Assembly (NCBI RefSeq): GCF_007860105.1
Contig: NZ_SJPU01000001.1
Span: forward strand, 1,532,118 to 1,596,117
Direction: 5' to 3'
DNA length: 64,000 nucleotides
Origin: Allorhodopirellula heiligendammensis
GTDB lineage: Bacteria > Planctomycetota > Planctomycetia > Pirellulales > Pirellulaceae
The position numbers and the translations under genes are program-made. The notes under the pieces are model-generated. The model was not told where the DNA came from, ran no database searches, and was given only the letters and a program-made list of their open reading frames with translations. Below are positions 1 through 10,093 of this stretch, one piece after another; the stretch's first letter is position 1; the number at the start of each line of letters is the position of its first letter.

Positions 1-252
1 TTGATCGCTGCGGTGGGACGACCCGAGATGATTCGGGGGAACATGATCCGTCCGGGTGCGGTCGTTGTGGACGTCGGTATCAACCGCGTCGATGACCGAC
101 TCGTCGGCGACGTTGCGTTTGCTGAAGCCGAACAGGTGGCCTCGGCAATCACGCCGGTCCCAGGTGGTGTCGGTCCACTGACGATTGCCATGCTGCTGCA
201 CAATACGCTGTTGGCTGCAAAACTTCAGGCCCGCGAAGGCGCCGTCGGATAG
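1..252 (+). CDS. folD: FolD C-terminal part (methylenetetrahydrofolate dehydrogenase/cyclohydrolase), cut by window edge
   Basis: The reading frame is open from base 1, so the start lies outside the window. The 83 residues match the C-terminal NAD(P)-binding half of FolD: a [16 protein letters not shown] strand, then the conserved [16 protein letters not shown] segment that closes the domain. FolD is a cytoplasmic bifunctional enzyme that oxidises 5,10-methylene-THF and hydrolyses 5,10-methenyl-THF to 10-formyl-THF, feeding purine and formyl-Met synthesis. Another folate/pterin-type enzyme, FolE, lies 1.9 kb downstream, but two unrelated genes separate them, so a shared operon is uncertain. 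Confidence 0.93.
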   Translation: MIAAVGRPEMIRGNMIRPGAVVVDVGINRVDDRLVGDVAFAEAEQVASAITPVPGGVGPLTIAMLLHNTLLAAKLQAREGAVG

Positions 253-261
253 AATGCAGGT

Positions 262-1005
262 ATGAAACGCATCTATTTCGCTACCGTTGTTTTTCCGACG
301 CTGATCTGGTTCACCACGGCGCCCGTCCCAGCGTTGTCGCAGACGGTTCAACTGCCCGCAATCCGGCAGTTTTGGTACAGCGGCGGCGTCGCGGTGCCTG
401 ATCGGGGTTCGGCTGACCTCGGTGGCAATCGATCTTCCGCGATTACGTCCTCGTCCCGCGGCGTTCCCGGCTTAGGGCGTCTGCCGGGCGGCACGTATCG
501 CAGTGCCCAGTCCTCGAGCGGCGGGGTGTCGGTGCATACAACTATCATTGACCTCGACGAAATGGATCGGCAGATATTGGGCTACGACCCGCATGAGGCA
601 AGACGAGCTCGTCAGCGAGGGACAACCGTCATCACGGCGGAATCAGAAATTGCTGAAGCGAAATCTCTTGTTCGCAATGCTCGGCGGGCAATCCGTGAGG
701 GAAATCGATCACTCGCCAATGACACGTATGCCTTGGCGATCGAGAAGTTGGGCCGGCACGAGGAGGCAGCCGAGCTGCTCGCCTACGCACGAGCAGAGCA
801 CGCCAGGGTATGTGAGGAAGTCTCTGCAGCACAGGAGCGGCCCCGCATTATCGCGTCGGCTTCTGTCACCCGAGCCAACCCCCGACGGGCGAACCCGTCG
901 GTCGACAATGTAGCCAGACAGCTCCGTCCGCCAGAGTTGGATGCTGCTCAGAGCTCCCGACGGGCGCCGTTTTCTCGTGATCATGTTTTGCGGGTGGAGC
1001 CTTGA
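262..1005 (+). CDS. Hypothetical secreted protein
   Basis: I do not recognise this 247-residue protein. It starts 9 bases after folD with ATG. Residues 1-27 look like a signal peptide (MKRIY, a hydrophobic stretch, then ALSQ). A Gly/Ser-rich segment follows at about 45-90. Residues 130-190 form a charged, probably helical region with repeated Ala/Glu pairs that resembles a single TPR-like hairpin. The C-terminus is basic and disordered in appearance. The stop TGA shares 4 bases (TTGA) with the start of the following gspF-like gene, suggesting translational coupling and possibly a role with that membrane protein in export or pilus-type assembly. That role is inference only. Confidence 0.65.
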   Translation: MKRIYFATVVFPTLIWFTTAPVPALSQTVQLPAIRQFWYSGGVAVPDRGSADLGGNRSSAITSSSRGVPGLGRLPGGTYRSAQSSSGGVSVHTTIIDLDEMDRQILGYDPHEARRARQRGTTVITAESEIAEAKSLVRNARRAIREGNRSLANDTYALAIEKLGRHEEAAELLAYARAEHARVCEEVSAAQERPRIIASASVTRANPRRANPSVDNVARQLRPPELDAAQSSRRAPFSRDHVLRVEP

Positions 1006-2039
1006 TAGGCCAGCGGATGGGCTTAAAGGCTGCCAGAGATTTCTGTCAACGTTTCGCGACCGGAATGCACGCCGGCGTGGACCTGCTGCGGATGCTCGAC
1101 AGCGAAGCAAAGATCGGTCCTCCCCGGCAACGGCTGGCGATTACAGAACTCCGCGGCGAGGCCGCCGCCGGCGTGACGCTGGCCGACGGCATGAAAAAGC
1201 AGCCGAAATTCTTCCCGCCACTACTGCGATCGATGACCCATGTCGGCGAGGCGACCGGCACGCTGGAACGGACCCTGTTCAAATTGGCGGAGTACTACGA
1301 CCAGCAGCTCACCCTGCGGAACAATTTCCAGCGTGCGATTGCGTGGCCGGCAATTCAATTCGTGATCGGTGTGGGTGTGCTGTCGCTGGTGATCTGGATC
1401 ATGGGAATCATGAATACCGGTGGTCGCCAAATGGCAGACATTCTGGGCATGGGGCTGACCGGAACGTCCGGCGTGTTGAAATTCTGGGGAATATTGCTGC
1501 TATTTTTCGCTTTTGTGACCGCTGCAATTGTTTCCTTTCAGAAGAACGTCGGGGGAATTCAGAATGCAATTCCGCTGCTCTATAAAATCCCAGGGATCGG
1601 CAGCCCCCTGCAAACGATCACGCTTTCACGGTTCACCTGGACACTTTCATTAGCCCTGGGCACGGGCTTAGATCCGATCCGAGCAATCCGGCTGGCGCTT
1701 GACTCGACCGATAGCGACTTTTATCGCAGCGGCGGGGACGACGCCGAAGCAGCTATCCGTGGGGGATCGACTCTCACCGAAGCGCTCCAGGCAACGGCCG
1801 TTTTTCCGGAAGAATTTTTGACTCAAGTGAGCGTGGCGGAATTGTCTGGGACCGACGCGGAATCGATTGCGCATGTCGCCCGGGACTACGACGCTCGCGC
1901 CAAAATGGCGACGCGGGTCATCGCTGGGATCGCGACCGGTGCCATCTGGCTGATGGTGGCTGGATTCTTAATTTTCTTCATTATTCGAATCGTCATGATG
2001 ATTGCGGGCGCCTACCAAGATGCACTGACGCCAATTTGA
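1002..2039 (+). CDS. Type II secretion / type IV pilus inner-membrane platform protein, GspF-like
   Basis: This 345-residue protein has the GspF/PilC layout: two T2SSF cytoplasmic helical domains, each followed by membrane segments. The first domain (about 8-115) contains FCQRFATGMHAGVDLL and HVGEATGTLERTL; membrane segments follow at about 115-140 and 160-185. The second domain (about 205-310) repeats the pattern with FTWTLSLALGTGLDPIRA and VSVAELSGTDAES, and a final hydrophobic segment ends the protein. Such proteins form the membrane platform for pseudopilus or pilus assembly. The start is TTG, overlapping the previous stop by 4 bases. No GspE, GspG or other secretion gene is nearby, so this is an isolated copy. 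Confidence 0.85.
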   Translation: MIGQRMGLKAARDFCQRFATGMHAGVDLLRMLDSEAKIGPPRQRLAITELRGEAAAGVTLADGMKKQPKFFPPLLRSMTHVGEATGTLERTLFKLAEYYDQQLTLRNNFQRAIAWPAIQFVIGVGVLSLVIWIMGIMNTGGRQMADILGMGLTGTSGVLKFWGILLLFFAFVTAAIVSFQKNVGGIQNAIPLLYKIPGIGSPLQTITLSRFTWTLSLALGTGLDPIRAIRLALDSTDSDFYRSGGDDAEAAIRGGSTLTEALQATAVFPEEFLTQVSVAELSGTDAESIAHVARDYDARAKMATRVIAGIATGAIWLMVAGFLIFFIIRIVMMIAGAYQDALTPI

Positions 2040-2113
2040 CGGCGACAAACGCCCTACCGATGCTTTATAATTGGCATCCACTGTCCATCTGAATTCACCT
2101 GGAATTGCCCTGC

Positions 2114-2779
2114 ATGATTGCTTCATCGAAAGCTGCCAAACCCGAGTCTGACGCGGACTCCCCCAGTGAGAAAACGCCGTTTTTCGTTGACAAAAACGCC
2201 CCCAAGAACGATGCGGTCGACTATCCGGCGATCGAGCAAGCTGTGCGCGTGATTTTGGGCGCAGTTGGCGAAGACCCTGATCGCGAGGGATTGCTCGAGA
2301 CACCGGCGAGGGTAGCGAGGATGTACGCCGAGATGTTCGCCGGGCTGAAATCGGATCCCGGCCGCCATTTAGAAAAAGTGTTCGAGGAAGACTACGATGA
2401 GATTGTGCTCGTCCGAGACATTAGCTTTTGCAGCATGTGCGAACATCATTTGCTGCCTTTCACGGGGAAGGCCCACATCGCGTATCTACCCAGCGGCAAG
2501 GTCGTGGGACTCAGTAAACTAGCGCGAGTCGTCGAGGAAGTCGCCCGTCGACCGCAGGTTCAGGAGCGGCTGACGCATACGGTGGCTAATCTGATCGAAG
2601 AACGACTTTCCGCCCGGGGTGTCGCGGTCGTCGTCGAGTCCACCCATAGCTGCATGACGATGCGGGGTATCCGCAAACCCGGCAGTCTGTGCCTGACCAG
2701 CGCCATGCGAGGGGCATTCAAAACCGATCCCAAATCGCGTGCCGAGGTGTTGGGATTGATTAATCGCAGCGCTGGATAA
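2114..2779 (+). CDS. folE: GTP cyclohydrolase I
   Basis: The enzyme converts GTP to 7,8-dihydroneopterin triphosphate, the first step of folate and pterin synthesis. The core from about residue 35 is typical: [19 protein letters not shown], then [11 protein letters not shown] with the zinc-binding Cys and the catalytic His pair, [19 protein letters not shown], and [11 protein letters not shown], which supplies the second zinc Cys. The total of 221 residues is normal for the bacterial type. An in-frame TTG exists 9 bases upstream, but ATG at 2114 is the more natural start. The first 30 or so residues are a non-conserved, charged leader. A likely intrinsic terminator follows the gene. Confidence 0.95.
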   Translation: MIASSKAAKPESDADSPSEKTPFFVDKNAPKNDAVDYPAIEQAVRVILGAVGEDPDREGLLETPARVARMYAEMFAGLKSDPGRHLEKVFEEDYDEIVLVRDISFCSMCEHHLLPFTGKAHIAYLPSGKVVGLSKLARVVEEVARRPQVQERLTHTVANLIEERLSARGVAVVVESTHSCMTMRGIRKPGSLCLTSAMRGAFKTDPKSRAEVLGLINRSAG

Positions 2780-2802
2780 CGCTGCACAGGGGATGGGCAA
2801 CT

Positions 2803-2821
2803 CGCCTGGCGGGCGTTTTTT
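2803..2821 (+). terminator. Probable intrinsic terminator after folE
   Basis: A GC-only 4-base stem (CGCC at 2803-2806 pairing with GGCG at 2812-2815) with a short loop is followed directly by six T residues. It lies 24 bases after the folE stop. The stem is short, so confidence is moderate. Confidence 0.45.
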
Positions 2822-2963
2822 CCATTAAGTATCGGTCTGGGTTAGAATAGGGACGTTTGAGTACATCCTATTTTCTATCGCGTTTGATTCAGTAGCCGCG
2901 GCGATGGTTTCGTCAAGGGGCTATCTCCGCGATTGCAATCTACACCCAATCGAGTCTACCGCG

Positions 2964-4649
2964 ATGCGTTCTTGTCTGCCTACCCTCCCCTGTACTCTGC
3001 ACCATGCCAGTATTTTGCTGTTAAGCGTGGTATGTATTACGAGTGGTTCGGCTGTATTCGCAGCGGGGCCTGCGGTACCGCCTCAGGTCACGATGATCAA
3101 CGACGCGGTGGAACAGGTGTGGCGAGATTACGAAATTCGTCCTTCAGGTGAAGTCGACGACGCTCAGTGGTGTCGACGAGTCTTTCTCGATGTCATCGGT
3201 CGCATTCCCACCTATGATGAGCTCGTCGAGTTCATGTCCGATCGAACCCACGACAAACGTGGGGCCTTGGTGCAGCGTCTGCTCCATGATGATCGATATG
3301 TTGAAGAATACGCCAATCACTGGAGCGCGGTTTGGACCAATTTGCTGATTGGGCGTAGCGGTGGCACTGATCGCCGCGACCTGACCAACCGCACGGGGAT
3401 GCAGAAGTATCTGCGTGATAGTTTCGCTCAAAACAAAACATACGATCGTCTGGCTTACGAATTAGTTTCCGCGACCGGTTCATCGACCCCGGGCAATCCG
3501 AACTTCAACGGCGCGGTCAACTTCCTGATTGGCAAGGTGAATTCTGAAAAAGCGACCCTTGCTACGAGTAGTGTTTCACGGATTTTTCTCGGCCAGCAGG
3601 TACAGTGCACGCAGTGCCACAACCACCCGTTCAACCAGTGGAAACAGCAGAAATTCTGGGAATTCAATGCCTTTTTCCGGCAAACCCGCGCCTTGCGACG
3701 GTTTGTTGACGGCACCAACGACATCGAGTCCGCGGAGCTCGTTAACGAAGATTTTGCTGGTGAAGCAGGTACTCCAGAAGATGCGCTGGTGTTTTATGAG
3801 ATGCGAAATGGTTTGCAGAAAGTCGCCTATCCGGTATTCACCGATGGCACTGAGATTGGCAAGAGCGGGTATCTCGAAGACACCAACCGACGTGATGAAC
3901 TAGCAACGTTGATGCTCCAAAGTGAGTATCTGGACAAAATGATCGTCAATCGGATGTGGTCGATGTTTCTCGGCTATGGCTTCACGCGCCCCGTCGACGA
4001 CCTCGGGCCTCACCAAGCGCCTTCGCACCCTGTGCTGCTCGACGCTCTCGGCAAAGAGTTTCGCAAATCCAGCTACGATCTTAAGGAACTGATCACTTGG
4101 ATCACGCTCAGTCGGCCGTATCAACTCGAAGCCACATTGGGCAAACAAAATGAGATCGATGACCCGACCATCGGCGAATCACCCAAGTTCTCGCGGTTCT
4201 ATCTTCGCCAAATGAGTGCCGAACAGCTCTACGAGTCGCTGGTTGCGGCCTCGGATGCCAAGGGCAAGGGCAGCTACGCGGATCAAGAGGCGGAGCGGCG
4301 AAAATGGCTGGGGCAGTTTGTCACCGCATTCGGTACTGATGAGGGCGGCGAAGCGACAACGTTTAACGGATCGATCCCTCAAGCATTGATGCTGTTCAAT
4401 GGCGAACTGACCAAGAATGCCACCAGTGAAGAAGCGGGCGGCTTTATCGACCGCCTCTCCAAATCGGGGCGCTCGCCGCGAGATCGACTCACGCAACTCT
4501 ATCTCACGGGACTGGCCCGTCGACCCACCAAGAACGAAACCACGGTTGCTGGGAAACTGCTGACAGCTCGTCGCGGCAATGAAAAGGAAATGCTGCAAGA
4601 CATGTGGTGGGCGATCATCAACAGTAACGAATTCATCATGCAACATTAA
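2964..4649 (+). CDS. DUF1549/DUF1553 planctomycete protein with CxxCH motif
   Basis: Exported protein of a family expanded in planctomycetes. From ATG 2964 the N-terminus reads as a signal peptide ending near SAVFAAG. The DUF1549 domain follows (about 45-260), including [33 protein letters not shown] and the cytochrome-like [12 protein letters not shown]. The DUF1553 domain occupies roughly 320-555 with [21 protein letters not shown] and a C-terminal ARRPTKNE segment. The family function is not established; the CxxCH suggests haem or metal binding in the periplasm. A GTG-type... extension upstream to 2904 is possible but would bury the signal peptide. The DUF1501 gene follows 113 bases downstream, the usual pairing. 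Confidence 0.88.
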   Translation: MRSCLPTLPCTLHHASILLLSVVCITSGSAVFAAGPAVPPQVTMINDAVEQVWRDYEIRPSGEVDDAQWCRRVFLDVIGRIPTYDELVEFMSDRTHDKRGALVQRLLHDDRYVEEYANHWSAVWTNLLIGRSGGTDRRDLTNRTGMQKYLRDSFAQNKTYDRLAYELVSATGSSTPGNPNFNGAVNFLIGKVNSEKATLATSSVSRIFLGQQVQCTQCHNHPFNQWKQQKFWEFNAFFRQTRALRRFVDGTNDIESAELVNEDFAGEAGTPEDALVFYEMRNGLQKVAYPVFTDGTEIGKSGYLEDTNRRDELATLMLQSEYLDKMIVNRMWSMFLGYGFTRPVDDLGPHQAPSHPVLLDALGKEFRKSSYDLKELITWITLSRPYQLEATLGKQNEIDDPTIGESPKFSRFYLRQMSAEQLYESLVAASDAKGKGSYADQEAERRKWLGQFVTAFGTDEGGEATTFNGSIPQALMLFNGELTKNATSEEAGGFIDRLSKSGRSPRDRLTQLYLTGLARRPTKNETTVAGKLLTARRGNEKEMLQDMWWAIINSNEFIMQH

Positions 4650-4762
4650 TCGCCGGCAACGCGACCAGACGCCAAACGCGATGAGGGCGCAGCTTTTTTG
4701 AACTCTCAATTTCTGTACCTGAACCCTCTCTTCTCTACACCCTCCTCTTGAAGGAAAACGCT

Positions 4763-6031
4763 ATGGACCTCTCGACCCCGACCGGCATGACCCGCCGCCA
4801 CTTCATGAGCCACTTGGCTGGTTCTTCAGCAGCGGCGGCAGCAGCGTTCACGCTCGGAAATTCGATCCAGGCCAATGCGGCGGAGATGACTCGCAATCGC
4901 AAATCCGCGATCTTGCTCTGGATGGGTGGTGGTCCGTCGACGATTGATTTGTGGGATCTCAAACCCGGAGCACCGACGAGCGGTCCCTTCCGACCGATCT
5001 CAACGACCGGTGACATGCAGATTTGTGAGCACCTGCCGATGGTCGCTCAGCAGATGAAGCATCTCTCGGTGGTGCGCAGCATGTCGACCCGCGAAGCCGA
5101 CCATGCGCGCGGCCGCTATTACATGCACACCGGTTACGTCCCCAACCCCAACATTGAGCATCCCGGCTACGGCAGCGTGGTCGCTCATGAGTTGATCAGC
5201 CAACGTCCGGAACTGGAGATCCCCCCATTCGTTTCGGTGGGAGGAGCAGGCACAGGGCCCGGATTCCTCGGCATGGCTTGGTCCCCGTTTTCGGTCACCA
5301 GCAGCGGGCGGGTGCGGAATCTCGAAATGCAGATGAGCGACCAGCGGCTGATGCAGCGGATGGCAGCTTTGAAAATGATCGAAGATGGCTTCGCCAATCG
5401 CACCCGCGATACCCCCGCCATCGAGCATGCCAAGGTGTTGGGGAAAACCTTTGATCTGATGACCAGTGATCAAATGAAAGCGTTCAAGGTGGCGGAGGAA
5501 CCTGAGGAGGTCAAGGAACGCTACGGCGTCAATGGCTTCGGCCAGGGCTGTCTGCTGGCCCGCCGGTTGGTTGAAACAGGTGTGCCGTTTGTGGAAGTCG
5601 ATCTGGGCGGATGGGATAACCACGCGGGGATTTTCCCCACCCTCAAAGACCAAAAATTGCCTCAATTGGACCAGGCCATGAGCGCCTTGGTCGAGGACCT
5701 GGCCCAGCGGGAACTGATCGACGACACCGTCGTGATGTGGATGGGTGAATTTGGCCGAACCCCCCGAATCAACCAGGGCGCGGGGCGCGATCACTTCGCG
5801 CGGGCCTGGTCCTGTGTGGTCGGGGGTGGTAACCTCAAGGGTGGGCTGGCCGTTGGCGAAACCAGCCGGGACGGCACCGCCGTGGAAACTGAACCGTACA
5901 GCAGCGAAGATTTGATGACGACGGTGTGCAAGGGTTTAGGGATTTCCACAGAGACCACGTTTACCAGTAAAAACGGTCGTCCGATGAAGATCGCCGGAGG
6001 TGGCAAATTGATCAATGAATTGCTTGCGTGA
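4763..6031 (+). CDS. DUF1501 family protein with Tat signal
   Basis: This protein of about 422 residues belongs to the DUF1501 family, which resembles the sulfatase/alkaline phosphatase fold and is nearly always encoded beside a DUF1549/DUF1553 gene in planctomycetes. The N-terminus carries a Tat-type motif (MTRRHFM) followed by an Ala-rich hydrophobic stretch ending near QANAAE, so export in folded form is likely. Recognisable family segments are LWMGGGPSTIDLWDLKPG, DHARGRYYMHTGY, DLGGWDNH and MWMGEFGRTPRIN. ATG 4763 was chosen because AAGGA lies 7 bases upstream; a TTG at 4748 is in frame. Its stop overlaps the sigma-factor start (GTGA), so the two are probably co-translated. Confidence 0.9.
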   Translation: MDLSTPTGMTRRHFMSHLAGSSAAAAAAFTLGNSIQANAAEMTRNRKSAILLWMGGGPSTIDLWDLKPGAPTSGPFRPISTTGDMQICEHLPMVAQQMKHLSVVRSMSTREADHARGRYYMHTGYVPNPNIEHPGYGSVVAHELISQRPELEIPPFVSVGGAGTGPGFLGMAWSPFSVTSSGRVRNLEMQMSDQRLMQRMAALKMIEDGFANRTRDTPAIEHAKVLGKTFDLMTSDQMKAFKVAEEPEEVKERYGVNGFGQGCLLARRLVETGVPFVEVDLGGWDNHAGIFPTLKDQKLPQLDQAMSALVEDLAQRELIDDTVVMWMGEFGRTPRINQGAGRDHFARAWSCVVGGGNLKGGLAVGETSRDGTAVETEPYSSEDLMTTVCKGLGISTETTFTSKNGRPMKIAGGGKLINELLA

Positions 6032-6555
6032 GTGAACTTTCGACGGCCGAACTTATAGAGCGGCACCAAAATGGGGTGTGGCGATACCTTCGTGCTCTCG
6101 GATGTGACACCAACACAGCGGACGATTTGACGCAGGAAACATTTCTGCGTGTACTTCGTCGCGATAACTTCGTTCAACATTCGGACAAAGCGACGTCGGA
6201 GTACCTTCGTCGAACCGCGTACAATTTATTGGTATCTAGTCACCGCAAACTGGGCAGGATGCGCGTCACCGCTTCGGAAGCGGTGCTCGACGAAAGCTGG
6301 CAGCAGTGGGCGGGCAAGGACCTAACGGGTGATGAGGCCGTCGATGCGCTGGGTGAATGCCTAAAACAGCTCACCGACCGGGCTCGTAGGGCCCTCCGAT
6401 TGCGCTTCGTCGATAACGTGCCCCGCGTCAAGATTGGCGAATCGCTCGGCATCACTGACCACGGCGCTCGAAACCTGATGCAGCGAGCTAAATCTCAATT
6501 GCGAGAATGCGTCGGCGAACGACTGAAAAAAACTATCGATGCCCCAAACATTTAG
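6028..6555 (+). CDS. ECF-type RNA polymerase sigma factor
   Basis: A 175-residue sigma-70 family protein of the extracytoplasmic-function class. Region 2 spans about 5-75, with ADDLTQETFLRVLR at its centre. Region 4 spans about 110-165, with LTDRARRALRLRF, a helix-turn-helix around VKIGESLGITDHGARNLMQRA, and a basic tail. The GTG start overlaps the DUF1501 stop by 4 bases. The next gene encodes a one-pass membrane protein with a small cytoplasmic N-terminal part, the usual arrangement for a sigma factor and its membrane regulator. The sigma factor may control the DUF1549/DUF1501 operon that contains it; this is inference from position. Confidence 0.9.
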   Translation: MSELSTAELIERHQNGVWRYLRALGCDTNTADDLTQETFLRVLRRDNFVQHSDKATSEYLRRTAYNLLVSSHRKLGRMRVTASEAVLDESWQQWAGKDLTGDEAVDALGECLKQLTDRARRALRLRFVDNVPRVKIGESLGITDHGARNLMQRAKSQLRECVGERLKKTIDAPNI

Positions 6556-6620
6556 TGTAGAACGGATGATTCCTTCTGGAACCGCCTGATACCGCTCCCC
6601 GTCCCACAAGGCGGATCACC

Positions 6621-8654
6621 ATGACTCCCCCCGAAAAAAACGACCCTCTCTCGTCTGGCGACGACGCTGGCGGCTTCGATACCGCCGATGCGATGCTCGA
6701 TGCGTTGCTAGCGGAAGTCCTCGCGGGGCAAACGCCGCCAGATCAGAGCGACGTCATTATCCGCCGGTTGCAACAGCCGATCATAAACAATACCGCAGCT
6801 GCACGGAAACCAGTCAATCGGCCATCGCGAGCGAGTAACTCGCGAGCGAATAACTCGCCTAGAAAGCAGTCGAGCTCAACTTGGAAGTTCACTCTGGTCA
6901 CCGCTGCCGGGCTGTTGCTGTGCGTCGGCGTGGCGGTCGGTATCCGATATCAGCGTGATATTGCCGTTGCGCAAAACTCTGACCCCTCCGGTGATTCCCC
7001 GACGGACAAGAGCGCGGACTCGCAAACTTCACCGCGAGCGGGCGAATCAGCAGCGCAGCGAAATACTGGTGATGGGAAGGCGAATACTCCCGCCCCACGT
7101 GAGCATGTCACATCGCCGCCGATTGCCTTGGCCGATGCGTCCTCCGACTCCGATTTGCCAAGCCGGGGCCCGATCGAGATGTTCGGCGACGAGACTCCTC
7201 AACCACTCGTGGCCCAAGCACCACGTCGGAAACCCGAGGCTCGCCCGTTGACGTTGGTTTCGACATCCCTGGCAAATCACTTAACGCATTACTGGGACCG
7301 TGTCGGTGTCCAGCCCACGAAGCTATTGCCGTCGGACGAAATTGCCAAACGCTTGGCGGATCAATTTCATTTAAAAGTAGACCCAGCGGCGACTGGAAAC
7401 AGCGAGGCGATGCGTTCGCTACTCGCTCGGCCAAGAAACGCGATGTCGCTCGCAGGGCCGATTCTAGCTGCGATCTCGTCGCGGCCGGATACGAGTCTCA
7501 CGCGGCCAGTCGATCAGCAGATGATCACCCAAGTCGCTAAAAAACTTCGCGAGGGCAAGGGTTTTGACCGGTTGGTAGCCTCATGGTTCATCGAACAGGA
7601 CAAGTCCGAAGACAAGCCTGCCGATGAGAGTGAATCAGCCATGGTGGCTTCGGTGGGCAATTTGCTGCGGCCGCTGAGTCAACATGAAGCCGTCGTGAGT
7701 ACCGCCGCCTTGACGCTGGGTACTGACATGCGATGCGTCCGGTGCCATGACTTGCCATCGAGCAGTGGCGACGCGACTGGGACGCAGCATGAGTATTGGC
7801 AGTTCGCAGCCAACCTCTCGCCCTGGCTGAGCGAAAAGACCAATGCACCGTCGGGATGGTTCTACGATACGCTCGATGGGCGCCGGCGGTTGGCCGAGGT
7901 AGATGCCCGTTCTAGTGTGCCACAGCAACTCGTTGGCTCGCGCCAGCTCGCCGAAGGTTTAGTAGGTGCCATGTGGAGAATGGTGCATGGTCGCCCACTC
8001 ACTTCGAGTCCCTACGACCTCACAGGTAGTGCTGACGATTCGGATTTGCAGCAACTTCGCGATGACCTCACGGACGATTTGATCGCGAGTGATTTTGATT
8101 TGCTGCGGACCATCTCATTGATCATGACCGATTCGATTGTGGGGCGTAGCACGCCTGAGGCGATGACTCCCAAGGGATTGCTGACGGCAAGTGCCGATCA
8201 ATGGATTCAAGCTGTGACGGCCGTGGAATCGTTTGCTGCGGCACCACCGGCATCGATGCCTTCATCGCGTGTGGACCGCCTGAACCTGGTGCTCAATGAG
8301 TTACCCCGCACAGGCTCCGTCGATTCGTCCAGCGCGTTGCTCGCCCAACCTCTAGGCAGCGATCAGCTGGGGTTGGACGCTCTCCAAGGCCCCCAGAGAT
8401 TTCTGCCCGCCGAGATGCCCAAACCCTCGCCCGCAACGCTGGCAGGGCTACCGCTGCGTGCGACAATCGTGATGCCTGCTTGGATGGGCAAATTGCCGGA
8501 CTTTGAAAGTCGACTCGTGCACATCGCGAACTTGGCCGGACTCAGCGAGGTTCCCGATGACGTCAACATGCTGGCTCAACAGATGCGAGATGCGGGACTG
8601 GAAGAAGCTTTGATTTTGCAGCGAATCTGGTGGATCATGCGACCGCAGGATTGA
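6621..8654 (+). CDS. One-pass membrane protein with degenerate DUF1549/DUF1553-like region; candidate sigma regulator
   Basis: The 677 residues divide into three parts. Residues 1-87 are cytoplasmic-looking and include DAMLDALLAEVLAG followed by a PP-D segment, a leader I associate with planctomycete membrane proteins. One transmembrane helix lies at about 88-108 (TLVTAAGLLLCVGVAVGI). A long low-complexity linker then leads to a periplasmic domain from about 210. That domain has DUF1549/DUF1553-like features: a MRCVRCHD motif near residue 373, a WMVHGRPLT-like segment and a C-terminal LILQRIWWIM helix. It directly follows the ECF sigma gene, so a regulator that senses periplasmic redox or haem state is plausible. 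No classical zinc anti-sigma motif is visible. Confidence 0.7.
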   Translation: MTPPEKNDPLSSGDDAGGFDTADAMLDALLAEVLAGQTPPDQSDVIIRRLQQPIINNTAAARKPVNRPSRASNSRANNSPRKQSSSTWKFTLVTAAGLLLCVGVAVGIRYQRDIAVAQNSDPSGDSPTDKSADSQTSPRAGESAAQRNTGDGKANTPAPREHVTSPPIALADASSDSDLPSRGPIEMFGDETPQPLVAQAPRRKPEARPLTLVSTSLANHLTHYWDRVGVQPTKLLPSDEIAKRLADQFHLKVDPAATGNSEAMRSLLARPRNAMSLAGPILAAISSRPDTSLTRPVDQQMITQVAKKLREGKGFDRLVASWFIEQDKSEDKPADESESAMVASVGNLLRPLSQHEAVVSTAALTLGTDMRCVRCHDLPSSSGDATGTQHEYWQFAANLSPWLSEKTNAPSGWFYDTLDGRRRLAEVDARSSVPQQLVGSRQLAEGLVGAMWRMVHGRPLTSSPYDLTGSADDSDLQQLRDDLTDDLIASDFDLLRTISLIMTDSIVGRSTPEAMTPKGLLTASADQWIQAVTAVESFAAAPPASMPSSRVDRLNLVLNELPRTGSVDSSSALLAQPLGSDQLGLDALQGPQRFLPAEMPKPSPATLAGLPLRATIVMPAWMGKLPDFESRLVHIANLAGLSEVPDDVNMLAQQMRDAGLEEALILQRIWWIMRPQD

Positions 8655-8822
8655 AAGGGAGTCAACTTCTCTAAATTTTCTGCCCCTGGGCGTATTCGCA
8701 TTTGCTAGATTGGAAGGTTGCGATCGAACAAGGGCGATGGATCGAACCTGAGCCACGCGTCCCTCTTTGATCGCGACGTGGCCTCTCTTCCTGTCGATCG
8801 TAAACCCCGCTTGGAGACATTG

Positions 8823-9920
8823 ATGATGTCAGCTGCCCTGCATGCACGCACCCGCACATCGGACCGCCCTGCCCTGCACCGGTCCGCGCCCACCGCTCGA
8901 GTGAAACCTTCGATCATCGATTCGTCGGCGGCCAAACCGTTCACCCTCGACCAGGAACTCAAGCAATTTGGAACCTGGGTGGACCAACCGATCTGGGTGC
9001 CACCCAAGGATGCGAGCGACAAGATGGCACGATCCATGCTACACCATGCATCCTGGTTCGCATCTCGTGAACAACGTTGGAACGACGTCACCGCACGCCA
9101 TCGTGAATCGTTCACGCAGGTCCGCGAAATCGAGATGACCAAGGCTTCGATTCGTTTGCCTCAGCAACGATTGTTCGTCAGCGTGACGGAACCCAAGGAT
9201 TTTGCGTCCATCACCGACGACATTCCCGCATGCGTGCAAACTCGGCTCGATGAATTCATGAGCGGTCCCGGGCGACGTCCGGGTGTGAAAGTGTCTTACC
9301 TCAAACCGCTCTGTGTGGAGGTCGATGATCAACTGCACTTCACCTCGCAAGAGGATATTTTTGCTGCAATTGAGAAGATCAAATCCGAAGTGTTTTCGCA
9401 CTATCGCCGGTGGTTGCCGCTCTATGCCGCCAAGGACATCAGCAAGGCCGGGCTGCAAGCGGCGATATTCGTACCACGAGTCTGCACGCAGTTCGTCGCA
9501 AATCGCCGACAGAAGGCGCTCAACGATTATCGTGCCAAGCTCGAGTTTCAGCGGCGACGCACCGCACTCCGCGCCGTCAAGGCACATCGCCAATGCCGCA
9601 CTCATGGATGCACCTTTGATGAGATGCTGGCCCTGACGAACCCCCTCGATACGGCTGACGTGATCCGTCAGTATGGCATCGAAAAACAGTTGACCCCATC
9701 ACGGCAAGATGAGCTATTACATTTGGCCGCAGGCGTCCTGCCCTGGTTTACCGCCTTTTCACTGGGGCTGTCGGGAGCCGTCTCGATCACGATGCTATTC
9801 CTGACCCCACTGGCGGTCTGCGACCCGGCATTCGTGGCAGAGTTCCCCGATGAACCAGGCGTGCTATGGAATATTGGCCACTTTGACGAGATCAACGGTG
9901 TGCGCCACGTGGAAATTTAG
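8823..9920 (+). CDS. Hypothetical protein
   Basis: I do not recognise this protein of about 365 residues. ATG 8823 was chosen because GGAG lies 6 bases upstream; the frame is open back to 8718. The N-terminus is basic and Ala-rich without a clear signal peptide. The middle contains two long charged segments, including QKALNDYRAKLEFQRRRTALRAV, which suggests a helical, possibly nucleic-acid-binding or coiled region. Near residue 310 a hydrophobic stretch (VLPWFTAFSLGLSGAVSITMLFL) may be a membrane helix, and a short acidic tail follows. It is flanked by the sigma operon on one side and convergent waaA on the other, with no clear link to either. Confidence 0.6.
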   Translation: MMSAALHARTRTSDRPALHRSAPTARVKPSIIDSSAAKPFTLDQELKQFGTWVDQPIWVPPKDASDKMARSMLHHASWFASREQRWNDVTARHRESFTQVREIEMTKASIRLPQQRLFVSVTEPKDFASITDDIPACVQTRLDEFMSGPGRRPGVKVSYLKPLCVEVDDQLHFTSQEDIFAAIEKIKSEVFSHYRRWLPLYAAKDISKAGLQAAIFVPRVCTQFVANRRQKALNDYRAKLEFQRRRTALRAVKAHRQCRTHGCTFDEMLALTNPLDTADVIRQYGIEKQLTPSRQDELLHLAAGVLPWFTAFSLGLSGAVSITMLFLTPLAVCDPAFVAEFPDEPGVLWNIGHFDEINGVRHVEI

Positions 9921-10093
9921 TCGTTTTGAATGCGGCTGATGCCGGCCAATCCAATGGTCGAGGTTGCCCCCCAAGCTCGAACTGTCGACAGCAGTTGATA
10001 CGGGGCAGGTGAGTGGCGAAATCGCTCGACTGGTCGCCAATGACCCTGGTTTTCCGAACTCAGTCGGTACACGATTTGGTCGCTGATGATGGT

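Noticed and set aside
5000-5794. 264-codon minus-strand frame in the DUF1501 gene
   Set aside because: Antisense to a well-supported gene, with His/Gln-rich sequence typical of a shadow frame.
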